A stretch of DNA of 64,000 bases from Actinoplanes sp. TBRC 11911 (GTDB lineage: Bacteria; Actinomycetota; Actinomycetes; Mycobacteriales; Micromonosporaceae): contig NZ_JABBNC010000015.1 of assembly GCF_012933445.1 (NCBI RefSeq), positions 1-64,000 on the forward strand, in the 5' to 3' direction. Made by a program: the position numbers and the translations under genes. Every line of letters starts with the position of its first letter. The first letter of the stretch is position 1. Positions 45,751 to 52,320 of the stretch are shown here, piece after piece. The notes beneath the pieces were generated by a model. The model was given only the letters and a program-made list of their open reading frames with translations. It did not search any database and was not told where the DNA came from.

Positions 45751-46998
45751 CTACAGCCCGAGCTTCCCGAGCGCGGCGGCCGCGATGGCTTCGTGATACT
45801 CGTCGAGTGCGACCTCGTCGCGCAGGAAGTCCTGGAAACTGGCGTGGTACAGCCGGTAGCGTGTCGGCGCGCCGTCGGTGCGCTCCTCGTTGAGGAACTC
45901 ACGCCAGTCGCGCAGGACGCCGCGGACCCGGTTCGGGCTCAGACCCGTCCACCGACTGAGGTCCGCTGCCGAAACCGGCTCGTGCGCGACCGCCAGCATG
46001 CAGATCACCGGCTCGTACAGGGTGCGGAACAGCTCCGGGTCCGCGGCCATCATGGCGCGCCAGTGCCGCAGGTAGTAAGCGCGCAGGCCGCGGGGCAGCT
46101 GTTCGAGGTCGCCGATGCGCTCCACGTCGATCCGGCCGCTACGGATGTCACGCAGCACCGCCACCAGATACATGAAGTTGCCCTGGCTGCGGGCGGTGAG
46201 GAGGTCGGCGAACTCCTCGACGGTCGTGCCCCACCCGGCCAGCCGCTCGCGCATCGGGTCGTGGTTGGCCTGCACGAAATCACGGACGTACTGGGCGATG
46301 TCCTGACGGTTGTGCGGGTCGTCGTCGCGGAGGGCGATCTCGTCCATCGAGTCCACCGCCAGCCGGTAATCGTGCACCTCACGGCTGGTCGCCACGATGT
46401 GGACACCGTCCGGCAGCACGGCCGGCAGGAACAGGCGGTTGGCGCCGACCGCCACGCCCAGGTCGTCGGCTTCGTCGAGGGCGTCGATGAGCAGAACCAC
46501 GCGCCGGTCCGGCGCCTTTTCCACCGCCTCGGCCAGCAGCCGGCTGAGGAACCCGCCACCGGCGGTCGCCTCCGGTGGCAGCGCCGCATGGCTGAGCCCG
46601 TAGCGCACGACGAGCTGGGCGCAGACGTTTGACAGGAAGTCGTGCGCGGACCGGATGTTCTGCAACGCCACGTTGAAGTGGTGTACGTGGCCGTGCCGGC
46701 GTACCAGCTCCGCGATCAACGACGTCTTGCCGATACCCGGCTCCCCGCGGATGACCACATAGCCGGAATCGAACCCGGGCGCGACCAAGAGCCGCTCGAC
46801 CGCGGCGAAGACGAATTCGCGACCCACGAACCCCCGGGTCCGTTCCGCGACGATCGTGGCGAACTCCCGGACCCGGATGTGGGACGAGATGCTTGCCGGA
46901 GCGTTGGTGAACGTCTGGTAGATCGTGTTGCCGTCGCCGATGACAGTGCCCTGCCCACCGAGCACCCGTACGTGCTCGGGACCCGTGGGGTTTACCAC
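45751..46998 (-). CDS. NACHT-type ATPase with N-terminal amyloid-signalling motif
   Basis: 415 residues from GTG 46998; a GTG at 47034 adds 12 residues. I prefer 46998 because a TACAGT -10 sits six bases upstream, fitting a leaderless transcript. Residues about 10-30 hold VRVLGG, QGTVIGDGNTIYQTF, almost identical to the C-terminal motif of the protein at 40534-40932. The P-loop is GEPGIGKTS (85-93) and Walker B LLIDALDEAD (169-178) has the double-acidic NACHT form. A winged-helix region (AADLSRWTGLSPNRVRGVL) and LYHASFQDFLRDEV end the protein. As an NLR-type switch it would oligomerise on sensing infection and nucleate the effector. Confidence 0.9.
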   Translation of the reverse strand: MVNPTGPEHVRVLGGQGTVIGDGNTIYQTFTNAPASISSHIRVREFATIVAERTRGFVGREFVFAAVERLLVAPGFDSGYVVIRGEPGIGKTSLIAELVRRHGHVHHFNVALQNIRSAHDFLSNVCAQLVVRYGLSHAALPPEATAGGGFLSRLLAEAVEKAPDRRVVLLIDALDEADDLGVAVGANRLFLPAVLPDGVHIVATSREVHDYRLAVDSMDEIALRDDDPHNRQDIAQYVRDFVQANHDPMRERLAGWGTTVEEFADLLTARSQGNFMYLVAVLRDIRSGRIDVERIGDLEQLPRGLRAYYLRHWRAMMAADPELFRTLYEPVICMLAVAHEPVSAADLSRWTGLSPNRVRGVLRDWREFLNEERTDGAPTRYRLYHASFQDFLRDEVALDEYHEAIAAAALGKLGL

Positions 46999-47004
46999 GC
47001 GCTC

Positions 47005-47033
47005 ACTGTAGCGACCCCAATGCTTTCTGTGCA
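47005..47033 (-). promoter_or_regulatory. Candidate leaderless promoter of the NACHT operon
   Basis: On the minus strand TGCACA (47033-47028), 17-base spacer, TACAGT (47010-47005), then six bases to GTG 46998. The -35 matches TTGACA at four of six positions and the -10 matches TANNNT. Confidence 0.45.
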
Positions 47034-47041
47034 CCGCCCGC

Positions 47042-47165
47042 TCAGTCTTTCGGGGCGACCCGGATGCGGTTCCCGTCCGGATCGGCGGCGAGGAAGGTCA
47101 GCCCGAACCCCGCATCGTGCGGCTCGTGCAGGATCGTGACGCCCTTGGATTCTTTCGAGGTCGGG
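47042..47165 (-). pseudogene. Remnant of a glyoxalase/bleomycin-resistance (VOC) protein
   Basis: The last 40 or so codons read SKESKGVTILHEPHDAGFG followed by LTFLAADPDGNRIRVAPKD, the typical C-terminal strand pair of a VOC-fold protein. The open frame continues upstream to 47356 but that part is unrelated and unlike coding DNA. The N-terminal 80-100 residues of the family are missing. A deletion probably removed them when the adjacent repeat-rich segment formed. Confidence 0.6.
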
Positions 47166-47236
47166 GTCGGATCGGTCGTGGTGTTCCGCCGCGGGGAACC
47201 TGCGAGCGCTGGACGAGCCGACCTCACGTCACTGCT

Positions 47237-47465
47237 CCCACATTGCGGTCGATCCTGGCCACATTCTGGGCTTTCTCGCGACCTTGGAGACTTAGGCCCA
47301 CATACGAGCCATAACTCTCCAAGGTCCACGAAACGCCGAGAAAACCGTGGGAACAAAAGCCACGAGAGAGGACGAATGAGACTCTACAATAGACGGCGGT
47401 CCCACATCGCGGGCTCGGTGGCCACAATGCGGACGCCCGTCCCACTTAACGGACCACGTCCCACA
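47237..47465 (+). repeat. Array of imperfect CCCACAT-type repeats spaced about 20 bp
   Basis: Cores at 47237 (CCCACA), 47258 (GCCACA), 47297 (CCCACA), 47401 (CCCACA), 47421 (GCCACA), 47441 (CCCACT) and 47460 (CCCACA); a weaker GCCACG lies at 47359. Fuller units are GTCCCACATCGCGGG and GTCCCACATCATGGG. Gaps are 21, 39, 104, 20, 20 and 19 bases, near multiples of 20, so sites fall on one face of the helix. Confidence 0.55.
47280..47326. repeat. 11-bp perfect inverted repeat
   Basis: Arms GACCTTGGAGA (47280-47290) and TCTCCAAGGTC (47316-47326) enclose 25 bases that contain one of the CCCACA cores. No open frame is bounded by it. It could be a hairpin, an operator, or the trace of a lost element. 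Confidence 0.5.
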
Positions 47466-47742
47466 TCATGGGCCTCTGACGGCGGCCGACACCGGCTGAA
47501 CCACGCCGGGTCCGCGGCCGCCGCGCAGCAACTCGCGTCCTCGCCGCCACGCTGCGATCCCCCGCCGCCTCGTGCAAGCCACGCCGTCACGGGGCCCCGA
47601 CGCCGCTGGGTTACCCGGCATGGAATAAGACACATTGTGCAGAGAATTTCCGTCCGGCCATGGCTCGGCGCGGTTCTATTGACGAGCGAGCCGCCCAGCG
47701 GGGGCGGCGCCAAGCGGTCGGTAGCGAACGGCGGGACGTCGG

Positions 47743-48552
47743 ATGTCTGAGCGCAAGACCCGGGTGGTGGCCGCGGGCTTCTCCTTCCTCGAGGGAGTCC
47801 GGTGGCACGACGATCGCTTGTGGGTCTCGGAGGTCTACGGCAATCGGGTGCTCTCGGTGACGCCGTCCGGCCAGGTGGACACGGTTGCCGTCGTGCCGGG
47901 GATGCCCAGCGGACTCGGCTGGCTGCCCGACGGGCGGCTGCTGATCGTCTCGATGCGGGACAGGCGATTGCTGCGCCGGGAACGCGACGGGTCGTTGAGG
48001 CAGCACGCCGACCTGTCAGCCTTCACCCCGTGGTTCATCAACGACATGCTCGTCACGCCGGACGGGTGGGCGTACGTCGGCGGCGTGGGTTACGACCACT
48101 TGGCCGGCACCGAGGCAAAACCAGCGGACCTATTCGGTACGGGGGTCGATGGCTCGGCTCGGGTGGCCGCCGAGGGACTGGACTTTCCGAATGGCATGGC
48201 GCTGATCGAGAATGCCGCGACACTGCTCGTCGCCGAGTCCGCCGGACACCGTATCTCCGCCTTCTCTCGTCACGACGACGGCACGCTCTCGGATCGGCGG
48301 GAATGGGCTGCGTTGCCCGACGTCGAGCCCGACGGGATGTCCGCGGCGGGCGACGACACGGTCTGGGTGGCCGATTCCGCACATCACCGGGTGGTGCGTG
48401 TCGAGCGCGGGGGACGCATAGTCGACGAGATCTCGACCGGGTCGTTGCACGCTTTCACCTGCGCGCTCGGCGGTGACACATTGTTCGTGTGCGCGGCGCC
48501 GTCATACCGCGGCGAGGGTCACGAGGCGGTCGTGCTCGCCACCGAGATCTGA
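47743..48552 (+). CDS. SMP-30/gluconolactonase-like protein
   Basis: 269 residues. The six-bladed propeller of the SMP-30/gluconolaconase/LRE family is recognisable, with metal-site segments FLEGVRWHDDRLWVSEVYGN (Glu), FINDMLVTPDGWAYV (Asn/Asp), GLDFPNGMAL (Asn) and DVEPDGMSA (Asp). The likely reaction is hydrolysis of a sugar lactone or similar ester, in the cytoplasm. It is not linked to a sugar pathway here. It ends 17 bases from the convergent sigma factor. Confidence 0.9.
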   Translation: MSERKTRVVAAGFSFLEGVRWHDDRLWVSEVYGNRVLSVTPSGQVDTVAVVPGMPSGLGWLPDGRLLIVSMRDRRLLRRERDGSLRQHADLSAFTPWFINDMLVTPDGWAYVGGVGYDHLAGTEAKPADLFGTGVDGSARVAAEGLDFPNGMALIENAATLLVAESAGHRISAFSRHDDGTLSDRREWAALPDVEPDGMSAAGDDTVWVADSAHHRVVRVERGGRIVDEISTGSLHAFTCALGGDTLFVCAAPSYRGEGHEAVVLATEI

Positions 48553-48569
48553 AGGCCCCCGACGGTCCG

Positions 48570-49394
48570 TCAGAGCGCGTCGGCGTCGATCTGGCCGCGG
48601 AGCTTGGTGAGCGCCCTGGTCAGCAGGCGGGAGACGTGCATCTGGGAGATCCCGACCTGGTCGGCGATCTGCGACTGGGTGAGGTTGCCGTAGAAGCGCA
48701 GGGCGATGATCTTCTGCTCCCGCTCGTCGAGCAGGGCCAGCGCCGGGCCGAGGCTGGCGCGCATGTCGACGTTGTCGTAGTCGTCGGTGTGGTCGCTGAT
48801 GGTGTCGCCGAGTTCGGTGCCGCCGTCCGGACCGATGGGGGTGGACAGGCTGGTGGTGTTGTAGGCGCGGGCGCCGTCCAGTCCCTCGAGGACCTCTTCC
48901 TCGGTGATGCCCAGGTGCGCGGCGACGTCCGCGACCAGCGGCGGCCGGCCCAGCGAGTGGGTGAGCGTGTTGTTGGCCTCGGTGATCGCAAGGCGTAGTT
49001 CCTGCAGGCGCCGCGGGACCCGGATCGACCAGGTGCGGTCGCGGAAGTGTCGCTTGACCTCGCCGAGGATCGTCGGGATCGCGTAGCCGGCGAAGTCCAC
49101 CCCGCGCCCGGCGTCGAACCGGTCGACCGCCTTGATCAGCCCGATGACGGCAGTCTGCACGAGGTCGTCGGTGGGTTCGCCTCGGCCGGTGTAGCGGTGC
49201 GCGAGGTGGTGGGCCAGCGGCAGCCATGCCTCGATGGTCTTCTCGCGCAGGGCCGGCCGGGAGGGATGACCGGCAGGCATCGCCGCAAGCGCGTTGATCA
49301 GATCACCGGCGACGTCCGCCGTACGGGGGTCGGTAGACGTGTCACCGTCGGTGGCGGCCGGCTGGTTGACAGTCGCGGCAGGTGCGCTGGTCAT
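48570..49394 (-). CDS. SigB/SigF/SigG-type RNA polymerase sigma factor
   Basis: 274 residues from ATG 49394 with AAGGAT upstream; the open frame extends to 49517 but lacks a ribosome site there. Region 2 (DDLVQTAVIGLIKAVDRFDAG, VDFAGYAIPTILGEVKRHFRD), region 3 (LGRPPLVADVAAHLGITEEEVLEGLDGA) and region 4 (IIALRFYGNLTQSQIADQVG, ISQMHVSRLLTRALTKLR) are complete. This family runs stress or developmental responses and is usually held by an anti-sigma/antagonist pair; none is encoded alongside. A GGGTAT -10 in its own leader suggests autoregulation. Confidence 0.93.
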   Translation of the reverse strand: MTSAPAATVNQPAATDGDTSTDPRTADVAGDLINALAAMPAGHPSRPALREKTIEAWLPLAHHLAHRYTGRGEPTDDLVQTAVIGLIKAVDRFDAGRGVDFAGYAIPTILGEVKRHFRDRTWSIRVPRRLQELRLAITEANNTLTHSLGRPPLVADVAAHLGITEEEVLEGLDGARAYNTTSLSTPIGPDGGTELGDTISDHTDDYDNVDMRASLGPALALLDEREQKIIALRFYGNLTQSQIADQVGISQMHVSRLLTRALTKLRGQIDADAL

Positions 49395-49426
49395 GACGTG
49401 ATCCTTCGGTTGTCCCGCCAGGACGG

Positions 49427-49453
49427 ATACCCGTTCGGCCGCATGATCATAAC
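49427..49453 (-). promoter_or_regulatory. SigF-type promoter before the sigma gene
   Basis: On the minus strand GTTA (49453-49450), 17-base spacer, GGGTAT (49432-49427), about 32 bases before ATG 49394. The SigB/SigF consensus is GTTT and GGGTAT, with a spacer of about 14-16, so the -35 is imperfect. Confidence 0.5.
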
Positions 49454-49552
49454 CGAATAACCGAGCCGAAGCTAGCCGAAAGTATGAGTCACGCTGAGTG
49501 TCTAATGGGGAACTCACGGTGGGATCTTGAGGACCGCGTAGGTTTTTCGGTC

Positions 49553-50215
49553 ATGGGATTATTCATGCGGCTCAACGTCTTTCGTGGCGTCTCGCACGAC
49601 GACGTCTACGCCGCCCTGACCGACTTCTGGTCGCGGCAGGATCGTCAGGTCGAGCGGGTGGCGCCGGACGCGCGAGCCGACGCGTTCGACCTCTACGAGC
49701 AGCGCGACGGCTGGACGCTGCTCGATTGGACGAGTGGTTGGGAGTGGACGTTGCGGCGTCAGGCCCAGTTCCATGTGTCCGAGGTGCTCGGCTGCGCGGG
49801 CGCTCTGGTGTTCGTCTATGACGGCGACTATTGGGGCTACGAGCTGTTCGAGCGCGGGGTGGCGGTGGACTGGTTCGGTCAATCGCCGGAGGGTGACTGG
49901 TTCCCGGGTAAGGATTCGCGTGGTCGGCCGGAGGCTGTCGTTGCCGCGTTTCCGGAGCTGGCCCTCGATCGCGCGGACGTGGCTGCTTACCTCGCACAGT
50001 CGCCCGGCGACGAGGACGACGAGGAGCGGTGGGACGCGAAGGAGCGGTGGGACGTACCGGCTCGGCCGGGCGACCGATTCGCTCGGGGTGACGAGTCCGC
50101 GGTGCTGGACTTTCTGGAATTGCTCGGCGTCGGGGCCGGCGTCGTCGAGACACGGGTCCGGTGGCGCGCGCCGCTGTCGCGTCGGTTCATGGTCGTGCCG
50201 CCGCCGGTCGATTAG
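49553..50215 (+). CDS. Conserved-looking hypothetical protein
   Basis: 220 residues from ATG 49553; an earlier in-frame ATG at 49484 is less likely because it falls against the divergent sigma leader. The protein is acidic, with many Trp and Asp residues (LYEQRDGWTLLDWTSGWEWTL, LVFVYDGDYWGYELFERG, VDWFGQSPEGDWFPGK). This resembles a cytoplasmic SMI1/KNR4- or immunity-type fold in texture, but I cannot assign a family. No toxin gene is adjacent. Confidence 0.7.
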   Translation: MGLFMRLNVFRGVSHDDVYAALTDFWSRQDRQVERVAPDARADAFDLYEQRDGWTLLDWTSGWEWTLRRQAQFHVSEVLGCAGALVFVYDGDYWGYELFERGVAVDWFGQSPEGDWFPGKDSRGRPEAVVAAFPELALDRADVAAYLAQSPGDEDDEERWDAKERWDVPARPGDRFARGDESAVLDFLELLGVGAGVVETRVRWRAPLSRRFMVVPPPVD

Positions 50216-50231
50216 GAGCGGCGCCGCGCGA

Positions 50232-51026
50232 TCAGATGGCCGTGGCGGTTTTGGTGCTGGTGCGGTGCAGCCCGAGGTAGGCGACGAGTGCGACGATGGC
50301 GGCCGCCCATGCCGCGGTGACGGGTCCGGTTCCCCAGCCGAGGCCGTGGCGGTCGGTGGGTACGCCCATCCAGTCGGCGAAGGATGCGCCGAGGGGCCGG
50401 GTGATGACGTACGCGGTCCAGAAGGCGGCGATCGCGTTGAGCCTGTGGGTGCGGAACGCCAGCGCGGGCAGGCAGATGGCGGCGGCGAACACCAACCCGG
50501 ACGGTAGGTAGCCCCAGCCGAGGGTGGTGGCGGTGAGGTCGCCGGCGGCGGTGCCCAGGGCGAAGGTGATCAGCACGGTGGCCCAGTAGAAGCGTTCGGG
50601 GCGGCCGCGGGTGACGGTGTGGATCGACAGGGTGCCTTCGCGGGCGTGCCACCACCAGAGTGTCAAGGCGAGGGCTGCCGCGAACACGGCGGTGGAGACG
50701 GCGTACGGGATGGAAAGCCCGACGTGCAGTCCGTCGGCGGCCATGGTGCCGAAAATGCTGACCATGACCACGGTGAACCAGTAGAGGCCGGTGCGGTATC
50801 GGCGTGCGCGCAACTGGAGGTAGAGGGCCGCGGCGAGGGCGGCCAGCGCCAACGCCACGGCTATCGGTGGATCGATCGCGCGGGCGAGGAAGTCCGATGC
50901 GGTCTCGCCCATGCCGGTTGTCAGCACCTTGATCACCCAGAACAGGGCCGTCACCTGCGGCACCTTGGCCACGAGAGCGGCTGGGCGGCGGATTCGATCA
51001 TCGACTGTCACGGCGGACAGGGTCAC
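50232..51026 (-). CDS. COG4705-like integral membrane protein (first paralogue)
   Basis: 264 residues with seven or so membrane helices. The family signature KVPQVTALFWVIKVLTTGMG opens the protein, and related units ITFALGTAAGDL and FWTAYVITRPLGASFADW recur, so the protein is an internal repeat. COG4705 proteins are uncharacterised. A second copy lies at 54543-55784 on the other side of the PadR-ABC operon. Confidence 0.85.
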   Translation of the reverse strand: MTLSAVTVDDRIRRPAALVAKVPQVTALFWVIKVLTTGMGETASDFLARAIDPPIAVALALAALAAALYLQLRARRYRTGLYWFTVVMVSIFGTMAADGLHVGLSIPYAVSTAVFAAALALTLWWWHAREGTLSIHTVTRGRPERFYWATVLITFALGTAAGDLTATTLGWGYLPSGLVFAAAICLPALAFRTHRLNAIAAFWTAYVITRPLGASFADWMGVPTDRHGLGWGTGPVTAAWAAAIVALVAYLGLHRTSTKTATAI

Positions 51027-51080
51027 CGGGCCGGCCTGAAGAAACGCTGAGCGCGAGATCTCTTACGGCTTTCTTATGAC

Positions 51081-51112
51081 GCGTATGTACTCGGTGTATA
51101 CCTCCAGTGTAT
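51081..51112 (+). promoter_or_regulatory. Candidate PadR operator/promoter region
   Basis: AT-rich stretch directly before the PadR gene with repeats GGTGTAT (51093-51099) and AGTGTAT (51106-51112), 13 bases apart, plus GTATGTAC at 51083-51090. PadR genes are usually self-repressed at such sites next to the start. The exact operator is inference. Confidence 0.4.
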
Positions 51113-51121
51113 TCTTCCGGC

Positions 51122-51646
51122 ATGAGTGTTCCCCTCACCCTCCTCGGCCTCCTGGAACGCGAGCCGAGTCACGGCTACGACCTGAAGCGGGACTACGACA
51201 CCTTCTTCGGCCGTGGCAAGCCGCTGCCGTTCGGCCAGGTCTACTCGACGCTCGGGCGGCTGACCCGAGACGGCAAAGTCGTCGTCAGCGAGGTCAGCCC
51301 CGGCGACGGGCCCGACCGCAAGCGCTACGTGATCACCGACCTGGGGGCGACCGAGCTCGAGCAGTGGCTGACCCAGCCGGTGGAGCCGGAACCCCACCTG
51401 CAGACCGTGCTGTTCTCCAAGGTCGTGCTGGCGTTGATGCTCGAGCGTCCGGCCGAGGAATATCTGGACACCCAGCGCGCCGCTCACCTGCAGCGGATGC
51501 GCGAGCTCACCGAGGTCAAACGTGCCGGCGGCCTGGTCGACGGGCTGCTCGCCGACCACGGCCTCTACCACCTCGAGGCCGACCTGCGGTGGATCGAAAC
51601 GACCAGTGCCCGATTGGACGCCCTGCGGAAGGCGGTACAGCGATGA
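51122..51646 (+). CDS. PadR family transcriptional regulator
   Basis: 174 residues from ATG 51122. The PadR winged helix is clear: LTLLGLLEREPSHGYDLKRDY, FGQVYSTLGRLTRDGKVVVS and GPDRKRYVITDLGATELEQWL, followed by a C-terminal dimerisation helix (AHLQRMRELTEVKRAGG). It overlaps the ABC ATPase start as ATGA. PadR regulators in this arrangement repress the ABC transporter until an inducing compound binds. Confidence 0.93.
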   Translation: MSVPLTLLGLLEREPSHGYDLKRDYDTFFGRGKPLPFGQVYSTLGRLTRDGKVVVSEVSPGDGPDRKRYVITDLGATELEQWLTQPVEPEPHLQTVLFSKVVLALMLERPAEEYLDTQRAAHLQRMRELTEVKRAGGLVDGLLADHGLYHLEADLRWIETTSARLDALRKAVQR

Positions 51647-52320
51647 CAATCCTGGAAGCCCGGAACGTCATGTTCTCCTTCGGGGCGACGCCCGCGCTGC
51701 GCGGGGCGACCATCGAGGTGGCATCCGGCGAGATCCTGGCCGTCATGGGACCGAGCGGCTCCGGCAAGTCCACCTTGCTGCACTGCCTCGCCGGCATTCT
51801 CGTGCCCAATTCCGGCGAGGTCGTTTTCGACGGGTCGCGAGTCGACTCGATGACCGAGACCAAGCGCAGTGCCTTACGTCGGGACCGGTTCGGATTCGTG
51901 TTCCAGTTCGGACAGTTGGTTCCCGAGCTGACGGCCGCCGAGAACGTGGCGCTGCCGTTGATGCTCAGCGGGATCCGCCGGACGCCCGCGCTGGCCAAGG
52001 CGTACGGGTTCGTCGAACGGCTGGGTCTCGACGGGCTGGGGGAGCGCCGGTCGGGGGAGCTGTCGGGTGGGCAGGCGCAACGTGTCGCGCTCGCGCGGGC
52101 TCTGGTCGCCGGGCCGGAAATCCTGTTCGCCGACGAGCCGACCGGTTCGCTGGACTCGCTGACCGGCGAACAGGTGATGGATCTGCTGGTCGGCACCGCG
52201 CGGGAGCAGGGCACCACGGTCATTCTGGTCACCCACGAGCCGCGCGTCGCCGCGTACGCCGACCGGGAAGTCATCGTGCGCGACGGGCGGGTCAACGCAC
52301 CGCACCGGGTCGCGTCATGA
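51643..52320 (+). CDS. ABC transporter ATP-binding protein (MacB/LolD type)
   Basis: 225 residues from ATG 51643 in the ATGA overlap with padR. Walker A is GPSGSGKST, the Q-loop FQFGQLVPELTAAEN, the signature LSGGQAQRVALARAL, Walker B ILFADEPTGSLDS and the H-loop VTHEP. This is the ATPase type that pairs with FtsX-like permeases. The next gene, again joined by ATGA, is that permease. The system probably exports a hydrophobic compound or peptide or acts on the envelope. Confidence 0.95.
   Translation: MTILEARNVMFSFGATPALRGATIEVASGEILAVMGPSGSGKSTLLHCLAGILVPNSGEVVFDGSRVDSMTETKRSALRRDRFGFVFQFGQLVPELTAAENVALPLMLSGIRRTPALAKAYGFVERLGLDGLGERRSGELSGGQAQRVALARALVAGPEILFADEPTGSLDSLTGEQVMDLLVGTAREQGTTVILVTHEPRVAAYADREVIVRDGRVNAPHRVAS

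Larger units (their letters stand above)
47166..47742. other. Gene-free region holding a phased repeat array
   Basis: About 577 bases between the VOC remnant and the SMP-30 gene. Its first 300 bases carry the CCCACA-type repeats and an inverted repeat, described separately. Third-position bias is absent in all frames. Confidence 0.5.

Noticed and set aside
45750..45902. N-terminal 50 residues of the helical-repeat frame upstream of GTG 45749
   Set aside because: This part is the NACHT coding sequence read out of frame, Ser/Thr/Arg-rich.
47224..47713. Small frames in the repeat-rich gap
   Set aside because: They read through the CCCACA array and show no third-position bias.
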